Shown piece by piece: positions 23,940-31,799 of a stretch of 64,000 bases of DNA; the first letter of the stretch is position 1; each line of letters begins with the position of its first letter. The stretch lies in assembly GCA_014302835.1 (NCBI GenBank), contig CP060294.1, positions 4,365,067-4,429,066 on the forward strand. The letters are read 5' to 3'. Position numbers and translations under genes: made by a program. Under the pieces are notes generated by a model. The model was not told the DNA's origin, ran no database searches, and saw nothing but the letters and a program-made list of their open reading frames with translations. The stretch is from Pedobacter sp. PAMC26386 (GTDB taxonomy: Bacteria > Bacteroidota > Bacteroidia > Sphingobacteriales > Sphingobacteriaceae).

Positions 23940-25766
23940 TTATTTTAGGGGTATAATTATTTCAAATACTGTTCCTTTGTCCTTCTCACTTTTCACCTTT
24001 ATAGTTCCGTTCATTTGTGTAACGATATCAAGAACATAGTTTAAACCCAGTCCAAACCCCTTTACATCGTGTAAGTTTCCAGTAGGTACTCTGTAAAACT
24101 GATCAAAAGCTCGTTTACATTGCTCTTTTGTCATCCCGATACCTTTATCTTCAATATCTATAAAAAGATTTCTGCCAGAACTCCTTGTGCTTAATATAAT
24201 TTGAGGCGGCTCAATGCTATACTTGTTTGCATTGTCTATTAAGTTATAAATTACATTCGACAAATGAAGCTCATCTCCCGTGATTACCGAACAAGAGGCA
24301 TCCAGATTTAAAACCAAAGTAGCTTCCTTCTTTTGTAACTGAAGACTCATGCTATCTGCTACAGCAGCAATCAGCTCGTTCATATCTACATCTTCCGCTT
24401 CAAGCTTCAGCTCTTTTTTATCTAGTCTTGCAATACTCAGGACACGTTCAATATGATTGCCCAAACGAACATTTTCATCATATATAATTCCTGCAAGTCT
24501 CCCAATCCGCTGTTTATCCTCCTGGATTTCAGGATCTCTGAGTGCTTCACTGGCAATCATAATTGTGGAAACCGGGGTCTTGAATTCATGCGTCATATTG
24601 TTAATGAAATCAGTCTTCATCTCCGCAATTTTTTTCTGTCTCAATATCGCATATAAGGTATAAGAGAAGATAGAAATCAAGACTAGCAGGAGCCCGGCTG
24701 AGGAAGCCATGGTTACACTCAAGTTACCAAATATCGCTGCATTCTTATTCGGGAAGTTAATATACAGCATTCCAGGATCCCTGAGCACGTCATTACTAAA
24801 AAGTGTCGTTTTGTAAGTGTTGGCAGGCAGGATCTCTCCTGAAACTGTTGATATTTTACGAAACACCACAGAATCTTTTGTTACACTTTTAAGCCAGAAA
24901 TTATAATCCAGATTAATGTTCTTATTCACAAGTTCTGCCCGCAGCAGCGTATCAAGAGTTGCTTTAGTGATCCGTTCGGTTAATGGAATATCAATCTGAC
25001 TCATCTCTTTAGCGGCAGCCTCCAATACGTTAAAACCACCATCATCAAGCAGACGAACAGTATCAGCCTTTAGTTCTTTTAAGGTATGATCGCGTCTTCT
25101 GTTTGCAATTTCATCTTCTACTTTGAATTTGATTTGCATGTCTCCATTGAGACTGGGCAAAGAGACTCTTAATGGCCGGCTGTCATAGCGGCTATAGACC
25201 AGATATCTGATACTATCAGGTAGCTTTTTAGGTTCGATATCAAACGTTTTAACAGATCCAATCTTGAAAGTCTTCTGCACATTACTTCCAATCATGTTCA
25301 GATTTGCATCAAAACCAACATTAACATCTACATTCAAAGGAGTTGTAGCCTGATTCGCCAAAGCAAAAAAATCAGCTTCAGAAATTATTGTCGGACTCAG
25401 GTACATCTTTCTGATCATCTCATCCTGATAATTGAGTTCATCAATCATCTGCTTCCGCTGATCATATTTACGTTTTCGCTCTTCTTCTTTATATTTCTGA
25501 TCCAGATCTATTAAACGACGTGTTCTGTCCCGGCGCTGATTCTCCATCTTAATACGCCACTCCATATCTTTCTTATTGATATGGTTTACAGCATTTAAGC
25601 GTTGAACTTTATTCGCTACAGAGCTCAATACCTGATTTACTTCCTGTTCAAAAAGCTGGGATTTAAGTCTATAAGCTTCCCTGATGTAATACAACTGCAT
25701 TACAACAACGCCAAGCAAAGCTATGGTCATGAGGGCTGTGATCAACCAAAGACTTTTTTTCTTCAT
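23940..25766 (-). CDS. Two-component sensor histidine kinase
   Basis: A 608-aa kinase. Membrane segments lie at about 6-27 and 352-376, so a large ~320-residue periplasmic region lies between them, starting with a long charged helix (about 65-120, e.g. RRDRTRRLIDLDQKYKEEER). The HisKA block is FINNMTHEFKTPVS with H393, and the ATPase domain has NVIYNLIDNANKYS, DKGIGM and GFGLGLNYV. No HAMP domain is evident. It should phosphorylate the OmpR-type regulator encoded directly downstream. A -7 element lies 10 nt upstream of the start. Confidence 0.93.
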   Translation of the reverse strand: MKKKSLWLITALMTIALLGVVVMQLYYIREAYRLKSQLFEQEVNQVLSSVANKVQRLNAVNHINKKDMEWRIKMENQRRDRTRRLIDLDQKYKEEERKRKYDQRKQMIDELNYQDEMIRKMYLSPTIISEADFFALANQATTPLNVDVNVGFDANLNMIGSNVQKTFKIGSVKTFDIEPKKLPDSIRYLVYSRYDSRPLRVSLPSLNGDMQIKFKVEDEIANRRRDHTLKELKADTVRLLDDGGFNVLEAAAKEMSQIDIPLTERITKATLDTLLRAELVNKNINLDYNFWLKSVTKDSVVFRKISTVSGEILPANTYKTTLFSNDVLRDPGMLYINFPNKNAAIFGNLSVTMASSAGLLLVLISIFSYTLYAILRQKKIAEMKTDFINNMTHEFKTPVSTIMIASEALRDPEIQEDKQRIGRLAGIIYDENVRLGNHIERVLSIARLDKKELKLEAEDVDMNELIAAVADSMSLQLQKKEATLVLNLDASCSVITGDELHLSNVIYNLIDNANKYSIEPPQIILSTRSSGRNLFIDIEDKGIGMTKEQCKRAFDQFYRVPTGNLHDVKGFGLGLNYVLDIVTQMNGTIKVKSEKDKGTVFEIIIPLK

Positions 25767-25776
25767 TATCGAAAGT

Positions 25777-25784
25777 CAAAAATA
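25777..25784 (-). promoter_or_regulatory. -7 element of the kinase/regulator operon
   Basis: TATTTTTG on the minus strand matches TAnnTTTG, 10 nt before the kinase ATG at 25766. No -33 element was found at 19-22 nt. Confidence 0.4.
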
Positions 25785-25860
25785 AGGAAGAGTGGGTTAA
25801 TAAAGTCTATTTTAACAATATTTAACACGCAAGCGATAAAGCTCGTTTAAAATTCAGCAC

Positions 25861-25892
25861 AAAAAAAAGTGCCGGAAAACAATTCCGGCACT
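25861..25892 (-). terminator. Terminator of the DUF3127 gene
   Basis: GTGCCGGAA (25869-25877) and TTCCGGCAC (25883-25891) pair perfectly over 9 bp. Read on the minus strand the stem is followed by eight T (plus-strand A run 25861-25868). It lies 33 nt after the DUF3127 stop. Confidence 0.85.
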
Positions 25893-25924
25893 CCTTGAAC
25901 AATTTGTTCCCTATAAAAAGATCT

Positions 25925-26293
25925 TTAAAATGGCAAATCATCTTCCTCACCCGGTGCACTGTTTAAATCTGCAGGGGGAGCATATTGTGGAGTAGAAGCC
26001 GCTGCACCAGCATTAGTCAGTGCATTGATACGCCAAACTACTAAACTATTGAAATAAGAAACTTTTCCCATTTTATCTGTCCACGGACGACCGCGCAGAT
26101 TGAATGAAACTTCAACATCATCACCGGTTTTCAAGCTATCAAATAAAGCAGTTTTATCTTGTAAAGCCTCGAACCTGATATATTCAGGATAAGTTGGGTT
26201 TTCTGCATATTCAATAATGAGATCACGCTTTTTAAAAGTCTCACTCACCTGCTGTAATGCACCGATTTCGTGCACTTTTCCTTTTAATTCCAT
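25925..26293 (-). CDS. DUF3127 protein with SSB-like acidic tail
   Basis: A 122-aa protein of the Bacteroidota family DUF3127. The first ~95 residues are a small beta-rich domain (GKVHEIGALQQVSETFKKRD, VEVSFNLRGRPW, YFNSLVVWRI) compatible with an OB fold. A Pro/Ala linker (about 96-112) ends in GEEDDLPF. This tail matches the general form of the SSB C-terminal peptide (acidic residues then hydrophobic-Pro-Phe) that binds replication and repair proteins. A role near single-stranded DNA is inferred; function is not established. It is monocistronic with its own terminator, divergent from the RlmL-like gene. Confidence 0.85.
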   Translation of the reverse strand: MELKGKVHEIGALQQVSETFKKRDLIIEYAENPTYPEYIRFEALQDKTALFDSLKTGDDVEVSFNLRGRPWTDKMGKVSYFNSLVVWRINALTNAGAAASTPQYAPPADLNSAPGEEDDLPF

Positions 26294-26364
26294 AACAATA
26301 ACTCTTTTATTCTACTTTCTAGTTCAAATCTCTATATTATTATTGATAACTTAGCACAATAATT

Positions 26365-27570
26365 ATGCAAGTTTTCCACAACAAAAGTAAGGTTATTTTA
26401 ACCTGTAACAAAAGACTTTCGCCTTATTTGGTAGAAGAGGTAAAAGCGCTTGGCTATGAAATCGTAAGAGATTTCCCTACGGGAGTAGAGCTTAATATCA
26501 CTCTGACTGAGTGCATTAAACTGAATTTAAACTTAAGATGTGCTAGTCAGATTTTATACTGTTTAAATAGCTTTAAGGTCAATAATCCGGAAGAATTATA
26601 CCGTGAATTAGTAGACATGCCATGGGAAGATCTGATCGATTTTTCAGGCTATTTCTCTGTGACTTCCAACGTAGACAATCCAACAATAACAACCCCGCTT
26701 TTCACAAATCTGAAAGTTAAAGATGCGATTGTTGACCGGATAAAAGACAAAAAAGGAATGCGCCCGAATTCGGGTTCTGATGCGAACAAAACTGTCGTTC
26801 ACCTCTACTGGAAAGACGACGAAGCAGATATTTTCATCGATACTTCGGGAGAAACTTTAGCCAAACACGGTTATCGTAAAATTCCAGGAAAAGCACCGAT
26901 GCTTGAAGCTCTTGCAGCAGGTGTAGTGATGAGTACTAACTGGGATCAGAAATCACCATTTATTAACCCGATGTGTGGTTCGGGAACACTGGCAATTGAA
27001 GCTGCATTAATAGCAACAAACAGAAGACCTGGTTTATTCCGCATGAATTACGGCTTTATGCATATCATCGGCTATGATGAAGAAGTATTTTTTGCTGAAC
27101 GCAGGATTCTGAAAGAGCAGGTAATCAAAAATATTGATTTACAAATAGTAGCTACAGATTTATCTGAAGATGCCGTTGATATCAGTCGCAAAAATGCACA
27201 GACTGCTGGTGTAGATACCTTAATTACTTTTGAAGTTTGTGATTTTGCAGACACACAAGTTCCGGAAGGTGGAAAAGGTGTCGTTGTATTTAATCCTGAA
27301 TATGGTGAGCGTTTAGGTGTTCACTCTCAACTGGAACTTACTTACAAGCGCATAGGCGATTTCTTAAAGAAAGATTGTAAAGGTTACAGTGGTTATATAT
27401 TTACTGGTAATCCTGATCTGGCTAAGAAAATTGGACTAAAAGCCTCACGTAAAGTTGAATTCTATAACGGTAAATTAGATTGCCGTATGATGGAATATGA
27501 ATTATACGATGGTACACGCAGAGCTGAAGACGAAAGACCTCAGCCTAAAGAACAGAAATCAGAAGATTAA
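26365..27570 (+). CDS. THUMP-domain RNA methyltransferase, RlmL-like
   Basis: A 401-aa protein. The N-terminal ~160 residues form a ferredoxin-like/THUMP RNA-binding part (PYLVEEVKALGYEI, LRCASQILYCL, DKTVVHLYW-like beta region). The methyltransferase half follows, with FINPMCGSGTLAIEAALIA as the SAM-binding motif, IVATDLSEDAVDISRKNA, and VVFNPEYGERLG as motif IV. Canonical RlmL has NPPYGERLG; here the second proline is glutamate, still plausible for N2-guanine methylation. The likely target is 23S rRNA (m2G2445 in E. coli numbering), cytoplasmic. It is transcribed alone and ends at a strong hairpin. Confidence 0.88.
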   Translation: MQVFHNKSKVILTCNKRLSPYLVEEVKALGYEIVRDFPTGVELNITLTECIKLNLNLRCASQILYCLNSFKVNNPEELYRELVDMPWEDLIDFSGYFSVTSNVDNPTITTPLFTNLKVKDAIVDRIKDKKGMRPNSGSDANKTVVHLYWKDDEADIFIDTSGETLAKHGYRKIPGKAPMLEALAAGVVMSTNWDQKSPFINPMCGSGTLAIEAALIATNRRPGLFRMNYGFMHIIGYDEEVFFAERRILKEQVIKNIDLQIVATDLSEDAVDISRKNAQTAGVDTLITFEVCDFADTQVPEGGKGVVVFNPEYGERLGVHSQLELTYKRIGDFLKKDCKGYSGYIFTGNPDLAKKIGLKASRKVEFYNGKLDCRMMEYELYDGTRRAEDERPQPKEQKSED

Positions 27571-27592
27571 GCCTTTTAAGGCCAGCCAATAT

Positions 27593-27655
27593 AAGGCCTG
27601 TCTTGTTCAAATTCATTCCCTGAAGCGGAAAGACAAACAAGACAGGCCTTTTTAT
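27593..27655 (+). terminator. Long-stem terminator after the RlmL-like gene
   Basis: AAGGCCTGTCTTGTT (27593-27607) pairs perfectly with AACAAGACAGGCCTT (27636-27650) around a 28-nt loop and is followed by T residues. Confidence 0.8.
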
Positions 27656-27967
27656 ATACACCCTCTTTACTCAATTCCCCATTACATTCGTTCTACTTTT
27701 TCTGTTTCAGCCCCTGTATTATGCTGAAATCACTTGACCTCATCCGATCAATTTTCAGATGTTCTTTACTGAAATTTTCGCACCCAGGTATTTTCACCTT
27801 AATTCTATAATTTCACATTCGTTGATTCCTTAAGGTTTTTTTTAAGATTTAAGACTAATCTTAAAAAGACAACTCTCGTTTCTATCCCCGCCAAAAACAA
27901 ATTCATTAATCAAAAATCCGTGGTGCATCATTTATCGTTAGTTATATCATTAAGCTTAACTTATATT
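27656..27967. other. Gene-free stretch with a dyad upstream of the XRE gene
   Basis: No convincing gene is seen. The visible structure is a dyad TTTTTAAGATT / AATCTTAAAAA (27839-27849 and 27857-27867) with a 7-nt spacer, about 100 bp before the regulator start. It could be an operator for the XRE protein or a weak terminator-like hairpin. Confidence 0.4.
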
Positions 27968-28228
27968 ATGAAAGACGCCTTGGATTTAAAACCAGAAAGT
28001 GTGGCCGCTAACATCAGAAAGATCAGAGAATTCAGAAATTATACACAAGATTACCTAGCCGCCAAACTAACAATCTCTCAAAATGCTTACAGCAAAATTG
28101 AGCTGGGTTATAGCAAGCTTACAGTAGAAAGACTATTCCAGATCGCAACCGTACTTGATGTCAAGGTCATGCAATTGATTACGATGGATCATAGTCGCGG
28201 CGTTGACCTCAATCAGTTAAGCGAATAA
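27968..28228 (+). CDS. XRE-family helix-turn-helix regulator
   Basis: An 86-aa regulator starting at ATG 27968. A GTG at 27920 would add 16 hydrophobic residues, which does not fit a cytoplasmic DNA-binding protein. The HTH is complete: VAANIRKIREFRNYTQDYLAAKLTISQNAYSKIE, with the recognition helix near QNAYSKIELG, followed by LFQIATVLDV. The ~20 C-terminal residues are polar. It is a lone regulator upstream of the HD-domain gene (24-nt gap), and a dyad lies 101 bp upstream of its start. No toxin partner is adjacent. Confidence 0.88.
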   Translation: MKDALDLKPESVAANIRKIREFRNYTQDYLAAKLTISQNAYSKIELGYSKLTVERLFQIATVLDVKVMQLITMDHSRGVDLNQLSE

Positions 28229-28240
28229 TCAGGATTATAA

Positions 28241-28248
28241 TATCTTTG
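28241..28248 (+). promoter_or_regulatory. -7 element of the HD-domain gene (leaderless spacing)
   Basis: TATCTTTG is an exact TAnnTTTG match and ends 4 nt before the ATG at 28253, the same geometry as clpS. No TTTG -33 element is visible at the usual distance. Confidence 0.55.
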
Positions 28249-28252
28249 TTTC

Positions 28253-28912
28253 ATGCAAATGGACTTTGATAGTATAAAAGAAAAAACGATCTGCTTTGTA
28301 CAGGACACGCTCAAAGGAGCCGAAGCAGGTCACGACTGGTTTCATATTGAAAGGGTATATAAAACAGCACTGAGTATCAATGCAAAGGAAAATGGTGATT
28401 TACTGATAGTCACTCTTGCCGCATTGTTACATGATATTGCTGACAGCAAGTTTAACAACGGAGATGAAGAGATCGGGCCAAAGATTGCAGGGGACTTTCT
28501 GAGATCAATAGCCCTCCCCGACCACATCATCCTTCAGGTGCAGCAGATCATTAAAAACCTGAGTTATAAAGCAAGTCTTGGTAAAATAGAATTCTTCTCG
28601 AAAGAACTGGACATTGTTCAGGATGCAGACCGCTTAGATGCCATCGGCGCCATCGGGATTGCAAGAGCCTTTACCTACGGTGGTTTTAAAAACAGGACGC
28701 TCTATGATCCGGAAATTCAGCCAGATCTGAATATGAGCAAAGAAGAATATAAAAACTCTGCAGCACCAACCATCAATCACTTTTATGAAAAATTGCTTCG
28801 TCTGAAAGAATTAATGAAAACCGGTACCGGAAAAGAGCTTGCCGCGCAGCGGCATCAATTTATGCTACACTACCTAGATCAGTTCTATGCTGAATGGGAA
28901 GGAATAAGTTAA
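28253..28912 (+). CDS. HD-domain phosphohydrolase
   Basis: A 219-aa metal-dependent HD protein. The metal motif is H31 (HDWFHIERVYKTA), H60-D61 (ALLHDIADSKF) and the later aspartate of IVQDADRLDAIGAIG. Proteins of this YedJ-like group hydrolyse phosphate from nucleotides; the substrate is unknown. Cytoplasmic, no membrane segments. An alternative start is M3 (28259). A PhoR-like kinase begins 28 nt downstream, with its own -7-like element. Confidence 0.85.
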   Translation: MQMDFDSIKEKTICFVQDTLKGAEAGHDWFHIERVYKTALSINAKENGDLLIVTLAALLHDIADSKFNNGDEEIGPKIAGDFLRSIALPDHIILQVQQIIKNLSYKASLGKIEFFSKELDIVQDADRLDAIGAIGIARAFTYGGFKNRTLYDPEIQPDLNMSKEEYKNSAAPTINHFYEKLLRLKELMKTGTGKELAAQRHQFMLHYLDQFYAEWEGIS

Positions 28913-28928
28913 ATTTAAAATTATCTCG

Positions 28929-28936
28929 TAAATTGC
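28929..28936 (+). promoter_or_regulatory. -7-like element before the PhoR-like kinase
   Basis: TAAATTGC, a variant of TAnnTTTG, ends exactly 4 nt before the ATG at 28941. The match is imperfect; it is listed because the spacing repeats that of the exact sites. Confidence 0.3.
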
Positions 28937-28940
28937 CTTC

Positions 28941-29966
28941 ATGAAGTTAAGTGTACTGGTACTAATTACCGCTCTCGCAGTTGGCCTGTCTATCGGGCTC
29001 GTAAATTTCCATTTCCAGCAAAGCTGGTATTTTATGCTGGTCTCTTTCGCAGTCTCGTTTGTGACCAGTTTTATCATGTTTTATTATCTACTTGAAAAGT
29101 ATATTTATTCCAAAATCAAACTGATCTACAAACTTATTCACAACCTTAAGTTGGGTAAAGACCTGAAGGATGCATTAGGAGAATATGTGAGTACCGATCC
29201 GATAAATGATGTGGAACATGAAGTGAAGGAATGGGCTGGTGCAAAAAAACAGGAGATCGATCTGCTTAAAAAACAAGAACAATTCAGAAGAGAGTTTTTA
29301 TCGAATGTCTCTCATGAATTTAAAACCCCACTTTTTGCGATTCAGGGTTATATAGAAACCTTACAGGACTGTTTACTCGATGATCCTGAGATGGCTGTCA
29401 AATTCTTAAATAAAGCGGAGAAAAATGTAGAACGCCTCAGTTACCTGATCAACGACTTAGATGCGATCTCGAAACTTGAATCAGGCGAAGTACCGATCGA
29501 TTACCGCAAATTTGATTTCGTACTGCTTGCCAAAGAAGTCATGGAAGGCCTGGAAGATAAAGCCAGTAAAAGAAAGGTTCAGCTATCATTTAAAGAGAAA
29601 TATATGCATCCGGCCTTTGTGAATGCTGACCGGGAAAAAATAAGACAGGTAATGATCAACCTGATTTCCAATTCTATTAAATATGGAAAAGAAAATGGAT
29701 CTACAGCAATTAAGATATTTGAATTGCATGATCAATACCTGATTGAAGTCACAGACGATGGAATTGGAATTGATGAAAAACATCTGCCAAGACTTTTTGA
29801 ACGTTTTTATAGAATAGACTCTCACCGTTCAAGAGAAGTAGGTGGAACAGGGCTGGGACTCGCCATCGTAAAGCATATTCTAGAAGCTCACCAGCAGATT
29901 ATCTCGGTAAGAAGCACCCTTCAAATCGGGACAACTTTTGCTTTTACACTTCAAAAAATCGGTTAA
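28941..29966 (+). CDS. PhoR-like sensor histidine kinase without adjacent regulator
   Basis: A 341-aa kinase. Two membrane segments (about 3-22 and 30-50) are joined by a very short periplasmic loop, the arrangement of PhoR, which senses through the Pst/PhoU complex rather than a ligand. The HisKA motif is FLSNVSHEFKTPLFA with H125, and the ATPase domain has QVMINLISNSIKYG, DDGIGIDE and GGTGLGLAIVKHIL. No PAS domain is evident. No response regulator follows. The next genes are DUF47 (PhoU-like) and Pit, and a Pho-box-like repeat lies between, so phosphate control is likely. Confidence 0.85.
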   Translation: MKLSVLVLITALAVGLSIGLVNFHFQQSWYFMLVSFAVSFVTSFIMFYYLLEKYIYSKIKLIYKLIHNLKLGKDLKDALGEYVSTDPINDVEHEVKEWAGAKKQEIDLLKKQEQFRREFLSNVSHEFKTPLFAIQGYIETLQDCLLDDPEMAVKFLNKAEKNVERLSYLINDLDAISKLESGEVPIDYRKFDFVLLAKEVMEGLEDKASKRKVQLSFKEKYMHPAFVNADREKIRQVMINLISNSIKYGKENGSTAIKIFELHDQYLIEVTDDGIGIDEKHLPRLFERFYRIDSHRSREVGGTGLGLAIVKHILEAHQQIISVRSTLQIGTTFAFTLQKIG

Positions 29967-29991
29967 GATTTAAAGAAATATTCCTTTTATG

Positions 29992-30016
29992 TTAACACTT
30001 AACACTAACTTAACAT
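29992..30016 (+). promoter_or_regulatory. Pho-box-like TTAACA direct repeats
   Basis: TTAACA occurs at 29992, 29999 and 30010. The last two form TTAACAC-TAAC-TTAACAT, a 7-4-7 arrangement with 11-bp period, as in PhoB/PhoP boxes (B. subtilis PhoP repeats are also TTAACA-like). They sit just upstream of the -7 element at 30025, the position expected for an activator. Confidence 0.5.
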
Positions 30017-30024
30017 TACGATCC

Positions 30025-30032
30025 TACTTTTG
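30025..30032 (+). promoter_or_regulatory. -7 element of the DUF47-pit operon
   Basis: TACTTTTG is an exact TAnnTTTG match, 21 nt before the DUF47 ATG. There is no -33 TTTG at the expected place, which is occupied by the TTAACA repeats, in keeping with activator dependence. Confidence 0.55.
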
Positions 30033-30053
30033 TAACCATATCTTATAGTTAAC

Positions 30054-30695
30054 ATGAATAATATTTTTAAGTTCTTTACACCAAAAGACAAAAAATTCCA
30101 ACCGCTTTTTGAACAAGCCGGAAGTAATGTATTGAAGATCTCAGAAGCACTTTTTCTTGCTTTAAGTACAAAAGATCTGGAAAAAAGAAAAGAATATATA
30201 AAAGAGATTGAACGCCTTGAGCACGTTGGTGATGATATCACTCACTCTATCTTCTTAGAATTAAGTAAAAACTTTATCACTCCTTTTGACAGGGAAGATA
30301 TTCACGCGCTTGCAAGTGCAGTAGATGATATTGCAGATTATATTCATGCTTCGGCTAGTAATATAGAGCTGTATAACATCACGAATATCGGAGACGCCAT
30401 GATTAAACTTGCCGAACTGCTGGTTGAAATGTGCACAGATTTAGATAAAGCTATCAAAGAATTGAGAAGCTTTAAAAATATCCGTGTAATTGCTGATGCT
30501 TGTGTGCGTATTAATAGTGGCGAAAATCAGGCGGATTACGTTTGTAATATCGCAATTGCAAGGTTATTTGAATTTGAGACCAATGCAATTGAACTGATTA
30601 AACAAAAAGAAGTTCTTCAAACACTAGAAATGGCTACAGATAAATGTGAAGATGCAGCAAATGTGTTGGAATCTATATTGGTTAAAAACGCTTAA
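30054..30695 (+). CDS. DUF47 (PhoU-like) protein
   Basis: A 213-aa all-helical protein typical of DUF47, related to PhoU. Acidic metal-binding segments are visible: ERLEHVGDDITHSIF and DREDIHALASAVDDIADYI, matching the repeated E(D)xxxD motifs of PhoU, and ATDKCEDAANVLESILVKN near the end. It probably controls or assists the Pit transporter encoded 12 nt downstream. Cytoplasmic. DUF47-Pit pairs are a common arrangement in bacteria. Confidence 0.92.
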   Translation: MNNIFKFFTPKDKKFQPLFEQAGSNVLKISEALFLALSTKDLEKRKEYIKEIERLEHVGDDITHSIFLELSKNFITPFDREDIHALASAVDDIADYIHASASNIELYNITNIGDAMIKLAELLVEMCTDLDKAIKELRSFKNIRVIADACVRINSGENQADYVCNIAIARLFEFETNAIELIKQKEVLQTLEMATDKCEDAANVLESILVKNA

Positions 30696-30707
30696 AATTC
30701 AACGAAA

Positions 30708-31739
30708 ATGCTTACACCCTTATTGATCGTCGTAATTGTACTGGCTATCGGTTTCGATTATATCAATGGTTTTCACGATGCAGCTAATTCTATTGCAACT
30801 GTTGTATCAACAAAAGTACTGACTCCTTTTCAGGCGGTACTCTGGGCAGCACTTTTTAACTTTGCTGCTTACTTTTATTTTACGGATCACAAAGTTGCGA
30901 ATACAATTGCTAAAACGGTTGTAGAGAATTTTATTACGCTCGAAGTTATCCTTGCCGGACTACTGGCCGCCATAACCTGGAATTTATTTACCTGGTGGTA
31001 TGGTATTCCTTCCAGTTCATCACACACATTAGTTGGTGGTTTTGCCGGAGCTGGTATGGCTAAAGCTGGTTCATTAGGTTTTGGGATCATGTCTGCAATT
31101 AACCTTGCGCCGATCTTAAAAATTATAGCCTTTATTGTACTTGCGCCGGTGATCGGGATGTTCATCTCGGTTATCATTTCGATTATCCTCTTACATCTTT
31201 CTAAAAATGCAAGGCCATCAGTTGCAGAGAAATGGTTTAAGAAACTACAATTGATCTCTTCTGCGGCACTAAGTTTCACGCATGGTGGAAATGATGCACA
31301 GAAAGTAATGGGTATAATCTACGTAGCCATGGTTGCAGCTAAAGTTTTAAAAACCGGCGATACGATGCCAGAGTGGATTCCATTTACCTGTTATGCAGCA
31401 ATCTCTTTAGGTACAATGAGCGGCGGATGGAAAATTGTGAAAACAATGGGTTCAAAAATCACCAAAGTGAATGCCTTTGAAGGTGTTGCAGCAGAAACTG
31501 CCGGTGCGGTGACACTGGGATTAACGGAACACTTTGGAATACCGGTATCTACTACACATACCATTACAGGTTCTATTGTTGGTGTTGGTTTGCTCAAAAG
31601 AGTTTCAGCAGTAAGATGGGGAGTAACAGTAAGCTTGCTTTGGGCATGGGTATTAACCATTCCTGTATCAGCCTTACTAGCTGCTATCATTTTTAAGCTG
31701 GTTGACTTCTTTTTCCCGGGTCTGGGTGCTGTGGTTTAA
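30708..31739 (+). CDS. Inorganic phosphate transporter, Pit family
   Basis: A 343-aa membrane protein. It has the two PiT signature regions: GFDYINGFHDAANSIATVVS near the N-terminus (about 15-34) and TAGAVTLGLTEHFGIPVSTTHT plus LSFTHGGNDAQKVMGII in the C-terminal half. About nine or ten hydrophobic helices are visible. It imports phosphate (as metal-phosphate) driven by the proton or sodium gradient across the inner membrane. It is second in the DUF47-pit operon and ends at a hairpin terminator. Confidence 0.94.
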   Translation: MLTPLLIVVIVLAIGFDYINGFHDAANSIATVVSTKVLTPFQAVLWAALFNFAAYFYFTDHKVANTIAKTVVENFITLEVILAGLLAAITWNLFTWWYGIPSSSSHTLVGGFAGAGMAKAGSLGFGIMSAINLAPILKIIAFIVLAPVIGMFISVIISIILLHLSKNARPSVAEKWFKKLQLISSAALSFTHGGNDAQKVMGIIYVAMVAAKVLKTGDTMPEWIPFTCYAAISLGTMSGGWKIVKTMGSKITKVNAFEGVAAETAGAVTLGLTEHFGIPVSTTHTITGSIVGVGLLKRVSAVRWGVTVSLLWAWVLTIPVSALLAAIIFKLVDFFFPGLGAVV

Positions 31740-31761
31740 ACAGAGAATTACATCAAAACAT

Positions 31762-31797
31762 AAAAGCCCCTTGAGCAAATTGTTCAAGGGGTTTTTT
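31762..31797 (+). terminator. Terminator after pit
   Basis: CCCCTTGAGCAA (31767-31778) pairs with TTGTTCAAGGGG (31780-31791) with one G-T pair, followed by TTTTTT. A-rich sequence on the left side would also let it stop transcription of the convergent gene, which ends 3 nt away. Confidence 0.85.
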
Positions 31798-31799
31798 CT

